A DNA stretch of 64,000 nucleotides, taken from an uncultured Sulfitobacter sp. (GTDB lineage Bacteria > Pseudomonadota > Alphaproteobacteria > Rhodobacterales > Rhodobacteraceae). A model generated the notes under the pieces. That model saw only the letters and a program-made list of their open reading frames with translations, had not been told where the DNA came from and ran no database searches. The stretch's first letter is position 1. Every line of letters starts with the position of its first letter. The position numbers were made by a program, and so were the translations under genes. The DNA lies in NCBI GenBank assembly GCA_947492925.1, contig CANLOQ010000003.1, positions 712,080-776,079 on the forward strand, in the 5' to 3' direction. Shown piece after piece: positions 44,711 through 53,158 of this stretch.

Positions 44711-45412
44711 ATGAAAAAAGTGTATGGATCAGCCGCTGAGGCGCTGGACGGGGTGCTTGCCGATGGCATGCTGATTGCCGCAGGCGGCTTTGGCCTGTGC
44801 GGCATTCCAGAGCTGTTGTTGCAGGCGATCAAGGAAGACGGTGCCAAGAACCTGACTTTCGCGTCCAACAACGCGGGTGTGGATGACTTTGGCATCGGCA
44901 TTCTGCTTCACACCAAGCAGGTCAAGAAAATGATCAGCTCTTACGTTGGCGAAAATGCTGAGTTTATGCGTCAGTATCTGTCCGGCGAACTGGAGCTTGA
45001 GTTCAATCCGCAAGGGACACTGGCCGAGCGGATGCGTGCGGGCGGTTGCGGCATTCCGGGGTTTTACACCAAAACCGGCGTTGGCACGGTCATTGCCGAA
45101 GGCAAGGAAGTAAAATCTTTCAACGGTGAAGACTATATTCTTGAGCAGGGCATCGTCGCTGATCTGTCCATTGTCAAAGCGTGGAAAGCGGATGAAACCG
45201 GCAATCTTGTGTTCCGCAAGACGTCGCGCAACTTCAATCCTCCGGCTGCGATGTGCGGCAAGGTCTGTGTGGCCGAGGTTGAGGAAATCGTGCCCACCGG
45301 CTCGCTTGACCCCGATCACATTCATTTGCCCGGCATCTATGTGCACCGGCTGATTCAGGGCACGCATGAAAAACGGATTGAACAACGCACAACCCGCCCG
45401 CGCGCTGGTTGA
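44711..45412 (+). CDS. scoA: 3-oxoacid CoA-transferase subunit A
   Basis: A 233-residue subunit. The family pattern is GMLIAAGGFGLCGIPELLLQ near the start, then GEFNPQGTLAERMR-like LEFNPQGTLAERMRAGG, and GIPGFYTKTGVGT. With subunit B it moves CoA between succinate and a 3-oxoacid such as acetoacetate in ketone-body or polyhydroxyalkanoate use. Full length. The B subunit follows at 45492 after an 80-base gap; the two are one operon. Confidence 0.94.
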   Translation: MKKVYGSAAEALDGVLADGMLIAAGGFGLCGIPELLLQAIKEDGAKNLTFASNNAGVDDFGIGILLHTKQVKKMISSYVGENAEFMRQYLSGELELEFNPQGTLAERMRAGGCGIPGFYTKTGVGTVIAEGKEVKSFNGEDYILEQGIVADLSIVKAWKADETGNLVFRKTSRNFNPPAAMCGKVCVAEVEEIVPTGSLDPDHIHLPGIYVHRLIQGTHEKRIEQRTTRPRAG

Positions 45413-45491
45413 TCCATTCCGGAACCAATACCAATTTCGGTCGCGGACCTGTGGAAAGGAATGCGGCCCGACCAATCAGGAGGATTGTCTG

Positions 45492-46130
45492 ATGGCCACT
45501 GAAACAAAAGGCTGGGACCGCAACCAGATGGCGGCGCGTGCTGCAGAAGAGCTTGAAGACGGCATGTATGTGAACCTTGGCATCGGCATTCCGACGCTCG
45601 TTGCCAACTATGTGGGCGACAAGGACATCACACTGCAATCGGAAAACGGAATGCTGGGCATGGGGCCCTTCCCGTACGAGGGTGAAGAAGACCCCGATCT
45701 GATCAACGCAGGCAAACAGACCATTACCGAACTGAACCGCACTGCTTACTTTGACAGCGCCACGTCCTTCGGCATGATCCGCGGCGGCAAGATTGCGGCG
45801 GCGATTCTGGGCGCGATGGAAGTTGCCGAAAATGGTGATCTGGCGAACTGGATGATCCCGGGCAAGCTGGTCAAGGGCATGGGCGGCGCGATGGACCTGG
45901 TTGCGGGTGTGGGACGTGTGATTGTTGTCATGGATCACACGAACAAGCACGGGGACAGCAAAGTGTTGAAGGAATGCACATTGCCTTTGACCGGCAAAGG
46001 TGTTGTTGACCGCATCATCACAAACATGGGTGTTCTCGACGTGGTCGAGGGCGGCCTGCGTATTGTGGAATGCGCCGACGGCGTAACCGAAGACGAATTC
46101 CGCGCCGCGACAGAGGCAACTCTTGTCTGA
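45492..46130 (+). CDS. scoB: 3-oxoacid CoA-transferase subunit B
   Basis: A 212-residue subunit from the ATG at 45492. The catalytic glutamate that forms the CoA thioester is in LQSENGMLGMG (about residues 47-57). GMYVNLGIGIPTLVANYV and RVIVVMDHTNKHG are family landmarks. AGGAGG-like sequence precedes the ATG. The stop overlaps the TTG start of the acetyltransferase gene downstream. Confidence 0.95.
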   Translation: MATETKGWDRNQMAARAAEELEDGMYVNLGIGIPTLVANYVGDKDITLQSENGMLGMGPFPYEGEEDPDLINAGKQTITELNRTAYFDSATSFGMIRGGKIAAAILGAMEVAENGDLANWMIPGKLVKGMGGAMDLVAGVGRVIVVMDHTNKHGDSKVLKECTLPLTGKGVVDRIITNMGVLDVVEGGLRIVECADGVTEDEFRAATEATLV

Positions 46131-46413
46131 CCCGGACATCCGGCATGAAGTTGACGGCAGCAAAGGCCGCTATGTCCTGACCATTGACGGCCACGAGGCA
46201 GAATTGACCTATTCCAAACTCGGGGCCACGCAGGTGATTGCGGATCACACAGAGGTGCCGGAACCGCTTGCCGGCACCGGTGCCGGGCTAAAGCTGGTAG
46301 AGCGGCTGGTCGCGGATGCCCGCGCCGGATCATTCCGGATTGTCCCGTTGTGCCCTTTTGTGAACGCCATGCGGCGCAAACATCCCGAATGGGCCGACGC
46401 CTTTAACGTCTGA
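46123..46413 (+). CDS. Small GNAT-type N-acetyltransferase (NATD1/YjdJ-like)
   Basis: A 96-residue single-domain protein. Conserved elements are YVLTIDGHEAELTYSKLGA, VIADHTEVPEPLAGTGAGLK (the CoA-binding turn) and RIVPLCPFVNAM, with YjdJ-type PLCPF near the end. Function unknown; these short acetyltransferases may act on metabolites. The start is a TTG inside scoB, so it overlaps by eight bases and is probably translated by coupling. It is the third gene of the operon. Confidence 0.85.
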   Translation: MSDPDIRHEVDGSKGRYVLTIDGHEAELTYSKLGATQVIADHTEVPEPLAGTGAGLKLVERLVADARAGSFRIVPLCPFVNAMRRKHPEWADAFNV

Positions 46414-46601
46414 CGGTCTCAGGCCGCGCGCAGGCTCGCTGCCCAATGCTCCGCTTCACCGCACCCCGCCCAGTCCGTCGCTCTATGCCTTTGTGCCGTG
46501 CAAAGGAAATGACAGGGCCTGACGCTCCTCTTTGCACTAATACTCAAGCGCCGCGCATCCGGGCAGCGATTGTTCGGAAATGTACGGTCCTCCCCCACTT
46601 G

Positions 46602-47405
46602 TCAGTTCAGCGCGGCAAACACGCAGCCGTCGCTGATCAGCTCTGGTGGGGTCTGGCACAGACCCTTGGCCACCTGAAACGCGGCCAGCACCTTGGGCAC
46701 GTAGTCGCGGGTTTCCGCGAAGGGCGGCACGCCCGCGTGTTTTCGCACGGATCCTTCGCCCGCATTGTATCCCGCCAGCACAAGGATCGGATCACGGTCA
46801 AACTCCTGCATCAGCCAATCAAGGTATTTGACCCCACCGCTGATGTTCTGGTTCGGCACAAGACTGTCCTGCACGCCAAAACGCGACGCGGTATCGGGCA
46901 TCAATTGCATAAGCCCTTGCGCGCCTGCGCCGCTGACCGCATCGGGCTTGCCTGCAGATTCAACCGTGATCACCGCCAGCACCAGCGCCGGTGACACCTG
47001 CGTTCCGATGGTCGAGCGCAGGATGTCCACGCCATTGGCACGCGCGATATCCTGCATGTGCTGAAGACGTGGTGTGGGGGCCTTGCGCGTTGATGCGGCA
47101 AGCGTCGCCAATGCCGTGTTCAGACGGCCCGGCCCAGCGCTGGTGGCGTCAGGTGATACCTTTTCCCAGAACCAGTCATACTGCCCGGGTGTCTGACGTG
47201 TCGCAGGAACCGCAGCCGCAGTCGACGGGGCCTGCGCGGCGGGAGCGGCCGGATCAATCTGAATATTGATGCGGTTCGTGCTGCCTGACTTGGGCGGCTT
47301 GACCCGCTTTGCACTGAACTCGGGAAATGGCTTTGGCCCCTCGGCAACGGCCGGAGACAACAACAAGAGCCCCGCAAGGAGCGAAGTGGTGAATGTTCTG
47401 ATCAT
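46602..47405 (-). CDS. Lytic transglycosylase (SLT family)
   Basis: A 267-residue periplasmic enzyme from the ATG at 47405. The N terminus is a signal peptide (FTTSLLAGLLLLSPAVA). Residues 20-110 are low complexity and Pro/Ala rich. The catalytic domain (about 140-250) has the Glu in ITVESAGKPDAVSGAGAQG, then LMQLMPDTASRFG and LAGYNAGEGSVRKH. It cuts peptidoglycan strands, leaving anhydro-ends. It lies beside the tad locus on the other strand and may serve pilus passage through the wall, but this is inference. Confidence 0.9.
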   Translation of the reverse strand: MIRTFTTSLLAGLLLLSPAVAEGPKPFPEFSAKRVKPPKSGSTNRINIQIDPAAPAAQAPSTAAAVPATRQTPGQYDWFWEKVSPDATSAGPGRLNTALATLAASTRKAPTPRLQHMQDIARANGVDILRSTIGTQVSPALVLAVITVESAGKPDAVSGAGAQGLMQLMPDTASRFGVQDSLVPNQNISGGVKYLDWLMQEFDRDPILVLAGYNAGEGSVRKHAGVPPFAETRDYVPKVLAAFQVAKGLCQTPPELISDGCVFAALN

Positions 47406-47773
47406 GCCTGCCTGCTTTTTTGTGCTTGTTGGCTCGATTTTGCAGAAATATCCCACAAAACCCCGCTTCAAACTAGCCAAACGTGGCCAAGATCGTGGCG
47501 ATTTTGCCTTATTTCCCTGCGAAACCGTTTAGATTTTGTTTATCTTTGAGTTTCTTTTCTCAATTTACCATCTAAAATCAATATCTTAAAAAATATTCGC
47601 CCTCACAGATGCGAATAAACGAAAAAGTCACATTTGCCGCCAAATTAGCGCCCCATTCAAACGTCTATATAGCGTCATACCAAGTCGGACAGGCAGCCAA
47701 CTGAGAGAAACGGTTGCCACACAGGACGGCGGGGTTGGAACTTAAACCTAAATGATCCTTGGAGGGACATACC
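47406..47773. promoter_or_regulatory. AT-rich leader region between the transglycosylase and first pilin gene
   Basis: No gene is seen. About 47525-47670 is the most AT-rich stretch of the window, which suits promoters for the divergent transcripts. It holds a 7-bp inverted repeat, described separately. The first pilin has a strong ribosome binding site, TTGGAGGGA, just upstream of its ATG. Confidence 0.55.
47594..47617. promoter_or_regulatory. Inverted repeat upstream of the pilin genes, possible operator
   Basis: TATTCGC (47594-47600) and GCGAATA (47611-47617) are exact inverted copies separated by ten bases. Their centres are 17 bases apart, so a dimeric regulator could contact both. The site lies about 160 bases upstream of the first pilin ATG inside the AT-rich region. 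Confidence 0.4.
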
Positions 47774-47953
47774 ATGATGAACTTTATCAAAAACTTCCGC
47801 AAAGACGAAGACGGTGCCGTGACAGTTGACTGGGTTGTGCTGACAGCCGCCGTTGTTGGCCTGGCCGTTGCTGCTTACTCGTCCATCGAGTCCGGCGCGT
47901 CCACACTGACCGCCAACACAGGTACATTCCTGGACGGCCGCGACCCTAACTAA
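47774..47953 (+). CDS. flp1: Flp/Fap type IVb pilin, copy 1
   Basis: A 59-residue prepilin from the ATG at 47774 (a second ATG follows directly). The leader ends KDEDG and cleavage after Gly14 would give AVTVDWVVLTAAVVGLA, a hydrophobic helix. The Flp motif is normally Glu-Tyr at positions 5 and 6 of the mature pilin; here it is Asp19-Trp20. The second half is small and polar. It is the probable major subunit of the Tad pilus, with a strong ribosome binding site. A long hairpin separates it from the second pilin. Confidence 0.93.
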   Translation: MMNFIKNFRKDEDGAVTVDWVVLTAAVVGLAVAAYSSIESGASTLTANTGTFLDGRDPN

Positions 47954-47985
47954 GTTAGGCGCGAAAGCTTGATCTAGAGCTTTGA

Positions 47986-48019
47986 GGGGGTCGTGCTCAC
48001 CTATCTGAGCGCGGCCCCC
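47986..48019 (+). other. Long hairpin between the two pilin genes
   Basis: A 14-bp stem (47986-47999 with 48006-48019) with two G-T pairs and a six-base loop lies after the first pilin stop. It lacks a T tract, so it may work as partial terminator or as an mRNA stabiliser that raises the amount of first pilin message over the rest. Confidence 0.55.
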
Positions 48020-48066
48020 TGCTTTGCCCAAGGCAGAGCATTCCCATCCCAGTATGAGGGCAGACG

Positions 48067-48252
48067 ATGCGTAAGAATTTCAAGACGTTCCTGAAATCCG
48101 AAGACGGTGCGGTCACCGTCGACTGGGTTGTACTGACAGCAGCTGTTGTTTCGCTTGCCGTTGTCGTGATCTTTGCGATCCAGGGACCTACAGATGATGT
48201 GGGCGACGGTGTCGGGGATTACCTGACAACCTACACACCCGGCAGCAACTAA
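48067..48252 (+). CDS. flp2: Flp/Fap type IVb pilin, copy 2
   Basis: A 61-residue prepilin. The leader region is again KSEDG with Gly14 before AVTVDWVVLTAAVVSLA, the same as copy 1, so both use Asp-Trp in place of Glu-Tyr. After residue 33 the two pilins diverge (FAIQGPTDDVGDGV here). It may be a minor or alternative pilin. A strong terminator follows 22 bases after the stop. Confidence 0.92.
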   Translation: MRKNFKTFLKSEDGAVTVDWVVLTAAVVSLAVVVIFAIQGPTDDVGDGVGDYLTTYTPGSN

Positions 48253-48274
48253 GACCGCCAGAAAACAAAAAAGA

Positions 48275-48299
48275 ACCGGCCCGCTTGGCCGGTTTTTTT
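48275..48299 (+). terminator. Rho-independent terminator after the second pilin
   Basis: ACCGGCC pairs with GGCCGGT around a five-base loop, followed by seven T. The main tad genes downstream therefore need read-through or their own promoter. Confidence 0.88.
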
Positions 48300-48448
48300 G
48301 CGTTCTGAGATACGATGCGATGCCCCCTGCCCTGCCCCCGCCTTTCCACAGCGGCGGCCAACTATCGCCATATTCCACAGGCAAGGATCGGGTAGGAAAG
48401 AGGCTTCGGGAAAAACCCGGATCATAACAGCAGCAAAAGGTGACTAAC

Positions 48449-49309
48449 ATGCGGATGGTATTCGGATTGGTTCTTCTGGTGGGCATCGCCCTTGCCGGTG
48501 GTGCCGTGTATTTGGCCAAAGATCGCATCGCGCAGTATCAAAACGCGAACGCGCAGGCACAGGCGGCACTGGCCAAGATTGTGCCGACACAAACAGTTTA
48601 TGTGGCGAAGGGCCCCCTGAAATACGGGCAGCGGCTCACGCCCGAGGATGTTCGCGCGGTGGACTGGCCAGAGAACGCGATCCCCGAAGGGACCTTCTCT
48701 GATGCCAACGTCCTGTTCCCCGAGAACACCGACGAATTGCGCGTTGTGCTGCGCGCCATTGAAAAAGACGAAGCGATCATGTCCCTCAAGGTCACCGAAC
48801 CCGGCCAAGATACCGGTCTGACATCGCGTCTGGCCCGCGGCATGCGCGCCTTTACCATTAAAGTCGATGTCTCGAGCGGCGTATCCGGCTTTCTGCGTCC
48901 CGGTGACCGCGTCGATGTGTACTGGACCGGTCGTGTGAATCTGGGCCGCGATACGGTCAACTCCGGCGAGGTGACAAAACTCATCGAAGCGGCGGTTCAG
49001 TTGATTGCGGTCGACCAGAGCGCGGGCGGCAACCTGAACGAGGCGACCATTGCGCGCACAGTAACTGTTGCCGTCAACCCGCAGCAGGTCGCAGGACTGG
49101 CGCAGGCACAATCGACAGGCAAACTGTCCCTGTCACTCGTGGGTGCCGAGGATGACACCGTTGCCTCCGCAATCGAGGTTGATCAGCGGTCTCTTCTGGG
49201 CATCGCAGAGCAGGAGGCCGCGCCCGAAGTGGTCAAAGAAGAGGTCTGCACCATTCGCACGCGCCGTGGCGCTGAGGTGGTCGAACTTCCCATTCCCTGC
49301 ACCAACTAA
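48449..49309 (+). CDS. cpaB: Flp pilus assembly protein CpaB/RcpC
   Basis: A 286-residue protein from the ATG at 48449, preceded by AAAAGG; a GTG nine bases upstream is possible. It has a single N-terminal helix (VFGLVLLVGIALAGGAVYLA) and then an SAF domain (KYGQRLTPEDVRAVDWPE) and a CpaB-type domain (RAFTIKVDVSSGVSGFLRPG). It is thought to link the secretin to the inner membrane platform or bind peptidoglycan. The C-terminal KEEVCTIRTRRGAEV has a cysteine that may pair with the final Cys. Confidence 0.93.
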   Translation: MRMVFGLVLLVGIALAGGAVYLAKDRIAQYQNANAQAQAALAKIVPTQTVYVAKGPLKYGQRLTPEDVRAVDWPENAIPEGTFSDANVLFPENTDELRVVLRAIEKDEAIMSLKVTEPGQDTGLTSRLARGMRAFTIKVDVSSGVSGFLRPGDRVDVYWTGRVNLGRDTVNSGEVTKLIEAAVQLIAVDQSAGGNLNEATIARTVTVAVNPQQVAGLAQAQSTGKLSLSLVGAEDDTVASAIEVDQRSLLGIAEQEAAPEVVKEEVCTIRTRRGAEVVELPIPCTN

Positions 49310-49341
49310 GGTGAATGTCGCATAAAACCAATTGCTTGCAG

Positions 49342-49365
49342 CAGCGTCGCCCCCGGGCGGCGCTG
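49342..49365 (+). terminator. Hairpin after cpaB
   Basis: CAGCGTCGCC pairs with GGCGGCGCTG (one G-T pair) around a CCCG tetraloop, followed by TTTACGTTT. The T tract is interrupted, so termination may be partial. The 205 bases between cpaB and cpaC probably hold a promoter. Confidence 0.5.
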
Positions 49366-49514
49366 TTTACGTTTGGGGTTATGTTGCCATTAATCCACAT
49401 AAGGTCCTTCCCCGAACACCTTGATTCTTGCAATAAAAATGAAACTGACGCACAGTGATCCAAACGACGGGCGACAAGACCCATCATTGAGGCGTGATCA
49501 AAAAGGCAGGTCAC

Positions 49515-50951
49515 ATGAAAATTGACAGATTTCTGAAAGCGGCCCTTCTGGGGCTGTCCCTTACTGCAATGCCATTGGCAATGTCTGTTCCGGCCCCCGC
49601 CGCGGCAGATACTTTGCGCGTGGTGAAGAAAGGGACAAATGCAACGCTCAGCGTTCCAATGAACCGGGCCGTCGTGGTCGAAAGCGACATCCCCTTCGCG
49701 GAACTGAGCATCGCCAACCCCGGCATCGCCGACATTTCGTCGCTGTCGGACCGCACGATTTATGTGTTGGGCAAATCGCCCGGCCTGACAACCCTGACCC
49801 TTCTGGATGCCAGCGGACAGTTGATCACCAACGTCAACGTGCGCGTCGCGGCGGACGTGTCTGAGTTCAAAGAGCGTCTGCGCCAGATTCTTCCTGGCGA
49901 GAAAATTGAAGTGCGCACCGCGAATGACGGGATCGTCCTGTCTGGTGTCGTCTCTTCCACGCAGCGTTTGCAGCGCGCGCTTGATCTTGCAGAACGCTAT
50001 GCGCCTGAACGGGTGTCCAACCTGATGAGCGTTGGTGGCATTCAGCAGGTTATGATGAAAGTACGCTTCGCTGAAATGCAGCGTAACGTCTCAAAGTCCC
50101 TCAGCTCGTCGCTGTCTCTGAATGGCGCGATTGGTGGCACAGGCGTCAACGGCGGTACTGGCACAACAAACTTCGGCAGTGCGGTAACCCAGACCCTTGG
50201 CGGGTCCATCCCCGAATCGAACCAGAACGCCGGTGCGGTGCTCTTTGGTTTCAACGCCGGTTCCACGCAGGTGGGCATCCTTCTTGAAGCGCTTGAACAA
50301 AAAGGCGTCGTGCGCTTCTTGGCAGAGCCCAATCTGGTGGCCCTTTCCGGTCAGGAAGCCCGATTCCTTGCCGGTGGTGAATATCCGGTGCCCGTTTCGC
50401 AGGACGGTGGCCGTATTTCGGTACGCTACAAGCCATTCGGTGTCGAACTGGCCTTTATTCCGCGTGTCGTGGACAAAAACCTGATCAATCTGGAACTGAA
50501 AGCCTCGGTTTCTGCGATTGACCCGACAAACTCCATCGCTTTGGGCAACGGCATTGAAATTGCCGCCTTTACCCGTCGCGAGACGTCTTCGACCGTTGAA
50601 ATGCGGGACGGAGAGAGCTTTGCGATTGCCGGTCTGCTGACCGACGACTTTACCGACAACTCTGCGCAGCTGCCGTGGATTGGCGATGTGCCGGTGCTCG
50701 GCGCGCTTTTCCGCTCCGCTGATTATCAGCGCAGCCAGACAGAGCTTGTGATCATCGTGACCGCCCATCTGGTCACTCCGACGCGGGGCGAAGCGCTTGC
50801 TTTGCCAACTGACCGCATCACCCCGCCCACCGAAAAAGACCTGTTCCTGTTCGGGCGCACAACCGAAAGCAAGGTTCGTGCCCGCAAGGGGGCAGCCGGA
50901 GAGGTTGCCAAGCAGGACTTCGGCGGGTCATATGGGTATGTACTGGACTAA
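49515..50951 (+). CDS. cpaC: Tad pilus secretin CpaC/RcpA
   Basis: A 478-residue secretin from the ATG at 49515 with a signal peptide (cleavage after AAA, before DTLRV). An N-terminal pilus-secretin domain is followed by a BON-like segment (IEVRTANDGIVLSGVVSS) and the secretin domain with VRFLAEPNLVALSGQEARFL and FAIAGLLTDDF. It forms the outer membrane ring for the Flp pilus. The C-terminal tail ends in a tyrosine- and glycine-rich segment. Confidence 0.95.
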   Translation: MKIDRFLKAALLGLSLTAMPLAMSVPAPAAADTLRVVKKGTNATLSVPMNRAVVVESDIPFAELSIANPGIADISSLSDRTIYVLGKSPGLTTLTLLDASGQLITNVNVRVAADVSEFKERLRQILPGEKIEVRTANDGIVLSGVVSSTQRLQRALDLAERYAPERVSNLMSVGGIQQVMMKVRFAEMQRNVSKSLSSSLSLNGAIGGTGVNGGTGTTNFGSAVTQTLGGSIPESNQNAGAVLFGFNAGSTQVGILLEALEQKGVVRFLAEPNLVALSGQEARFLAGGEYPVPVSQDGGRISVRYKPFGVELAFIPRVVDKNLINLELKASVSAIDPTNSIALGNGIEIAAFTRRETSSTVEMRDGESFAIAGLLTDDFTDNSAQLPWIGDVPVLGALFRSADYQRSQTELVIIVTAHLVTPTRGEALALPTDRITPPTEKDLFLFGRTTESKVRARKGAAGEVAKQDFGGSYGYVLD

Positions 50952-50955
50952 ACCG

Positions 50956-51627
50956 ATGAAATTCCAAATGCGCACACATCTGAAACTCGCGGGATTTACC
51001 GCCGGTCTTGCCGCCCTCATGGGCTGTGCCAGCACCGATCCCGTCTATACGCAGTTTTACCGTGAAGCGGGTGCGCTGACGGACACCGGTTATTTTGGCA
51101 ACGCCACATTGAACAACCGGTTGGTTTTGACAGGCGAACGCCAGTATACCTTTGATCTTGCAAACAGATTCGCCTCCGAGGTGAATTCGACCGTTACCTT
51201 TGCCTTTAACTCCGCACAGCTTGACGGGGATGCACAGGCGATCTTGCGGCAGCAGGCAAACTGGATCCGCCAATTCCCCGAAGTGCGCTTCCGCGTCTTT
51301 GGTCATACCGATGCTGTAGGGTCCAACAGCTATAACCGTGCCTTGGGCAAACGCCGCGCGGATGCTGTGGTGCGCTATCTTTCCACGCTTGGCATCAGCC
51401 GCAGCAGGCTTGAGGCAATTGTATCTTACGGTGAAACTCAGCCTCTGATCGTCAGCCAGGGCCGCGAGCGTCAGAACCGGCGCACCGTGACCGAGGTAAG
51501 CGGCTTTGTCGAACGGCATCCAACAGTGCTGGACGGAAAATACGCACAGATCATCTACCGCGACTATATCGGCAGTGCGACACCGCCCACGGCGCTCACG
51601 GAAACCCAGTTGGGCGAAGTGCAGTAA
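50956..51627 (+). CDS. OmpA-family lipoprotein of the tad locus
   Basis: A 223-residue protein from the ATG at 50956, four bases after cpaC. The N terminus is a lipoprotein signal (GLAALMGC). The OmpA peptidoglycan-binding domain (about 85-185) has FGHTDAVGSNSYNRALGKRR and the NRR motif in QGRERQNRRTVTE. In many tad loci this position holds cpaD; here an OmpA-like lipoprotein takes it, which is also known from roseobacters. It probably anchors the secretin to the peptidoglycan. Confidence 0.88.
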   Translation: MKFQMRTHLKLAGFTAGLAALMGCASTDPVYTQFYREAGALTDTGYFGNATLNNRLVLTGERQYTFDLANRFASEVNSTVTFAFNSAQLDGDAQAILRQQANWIRQFPEVRFRVFGHTDAVGSNSYNRALGKRRADAVVRYLSTLGISRSRLEAIVSYGETQPLIVSQGRERQNRRTVTEVSGFVERHPTVLDGKYAQIIYRDYIGSATPPTALTETQLGEVQ

Positions 51628-51656
51628 GATAGCACGTCTCTTATTTGTATTTTTTG

Positions 51657-51687
51657 GATCAGGCGCCGGGCCAACCGGCGCCTGATC
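51657..51687 (+). terminator. Strong hairpin after the OmpA-like gene
   Basis: A perfect 13-bp stem (51657-51669 with 51675-51687) with a five-base loop. It is preceded by TTTTTT and followed by AATCTTT, so it could act in both directions. It lies in the 270-base gap before cpaE, which therefore probably has its own promoter. Confidence 0.65.
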
Positions 51688-51897
51688 AATCTTTGCCCCC
51701 GGCCCCCAATCGTTTCACAATACCCAACAATCGAAACCTTTTGGCCCCAATCCTGCCCAAGTTGCCCTGCATATCTTGCGCCATAGGACAAATGTGTCTG
51801 CGCAAAATGCCAGACATGGGTGAGGTCTAGGGTCTAAATCCGCACAACAGATGCGGCATGTCCTTTGCCAAGCCCTTGCGAGCAAAGGATATAGGCC

Positions 51898-53136
51898 ATG
51901 AGTAGTGTGATGCCCCAACCCGAAACAGCGCCCATTGTGGCCTGCACCATCAGCCGTGATGTGCAGAACTTTGATCTGTTGATCGAAGACATGGAAGACG
52001 CTCTGGGGGAAAGCTGGGGAGACCTTGGTTTCGCCGAAGCTTTGGCCTTTTTTGGTCAACCCGAAGCCGAAGGCATGGAGTTTGTAGCGCTGGCTATGGA
52101 TGAGACGGATGAGGAAAACCTTGTTCTGATGTCCGAGATCATCACGCAGGCCAAGGCGCGTGATATCAAGGTGATCCTGATTGCCGAAGATGTGACGCCT
52201 GCCGCCCTGCATTCGCTTTTGCGCAAAGGAGCTGACGAATTTGTCCCCTACCCCCTGCCCGAAGGCGAACTGGCGCAGGCCATCACCCGGGTGCGGCAAT
52301 TGGATGAACCCGTCCACGTCGAAGCGTCGAATGCGCCGCAACTGAAAGCCGGCGCGCAAAAAGACGGCGCGCTGATTGTTGTGCATGGCCTTGCTGGCGG
52401 CACCGGGTCCACGACGATGGCAGTCAATCTGGCGTGGGAACTGGCGAATATGGACAAGGACAATCCGCCTTCGGTTTGTCTGCTGGATCTGGATTTGCAG
52501 TTCGGGTCTGTTGCGACCTTCCTTGATCTGCCCCGCCGCGAGGTGGTCTATGAGATGCTGTCAGATACTGAAGGTATGGACGAAGAGATTTTCGGTCAGT
52601 CCCTGCTGACCTACGAAGACCGCCTTCAGGTGCTGACAGCGCCCAGCGACATGCTGCCGCTTGATCTGATCACGTCCGAAGACATCAACCGCGTGTTGGA
52701 AATGGCAATGAATCAGTTCGATTACGTCGTGATCGACATGCCCTCAACGCTGGTGCAATGGTCCGAGGCCGTGCTGAACGCCGCGCATATCTATTTTGTT
52801 CTGCTTGAGCTGGACATGCGGTCGGCCCAGAACACCTTGCGCTTCAAACGCGCGTTGCAATCAGAAGAACTGCCCGTGGAAAAGCTGCGATACGTGCTGA
52901 ACCGCGCACCCAAGTTCACCGATCTGAACGCGAAGGGTCGGGTCAAGCGGATGGCAGAGTCGCTGAGCATTTCGATTGATCTGCAATTGCCCGATGGCGG
53001 CAAGCCGATCACCCAGGCCAATGACCACGGACTGCCGCTGGCCAATTCGGCTCCGAAAAGCCCGCTGCGCAAGGAACTTCTCAAGCTTGCCGCGTCGATC
53101 CATGACCTTAAGGGGGATCAGGCGCAGGCCGCCTGA
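51898..53136 (+). CDS. cpaE: Tad pilus localisation ATPase CpaE/TadZ
   Basis: A 412-residue protein. Residues 10-135 resemble a receiver domain without obvious phosphorylation motif, followed by a ParA/MinD-like domain. The phosphate loop reads GLAGGTGSTT (164-173), lacking the lysines of a working deviant Walker A motif, as in many CpaE/TadZ proteins. Other elements are VCLLDLDLQFGSVATFLDLP and VVIDMPSTLVQWSEAVL. TadZ places the Tad apparatus at its site in the cell. The C terminus follows the CpaF gene at 22 bases. Confidence 0.92.
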   Translation: MSSVMPQPETAPIVACTISRDVQNFDLLIEDMEDALGESWGDLGFAEALAFFGQPEAEGMEFVALAMDETDEENLVLMSEIITQAKARDIKVILIAEDVTPAALHSLLRKGADEFVPYPLPEGELAQAITRVRQLDEPVHVEASNAPQLKAGAQKDGALIVVHGLAGGTGSTTMAVNLAWELANMDKDNPPSVCLLDLDLQFGSVATFLDLPRREVVYEMLSDTEGMDEEIFGQSLLTYEDRLQVLTAPSDMLPLDLITSEDINRVLEMAMNQFDYVVIDMPSTLVQWSEAVLNAAHIYFVLLELDMRSAQNTLRFKRALQSEELPVEKLRYVLNRAPKFTDLNAKGRVKRMAESLSISIDLQLPDGGKPITQANDHGLPLANSAPKSPLRKELLKLAASIHDLKGDQAQAA

Positions 53137-53158
53137 GACCTGATTGAAAGAGAAACAG

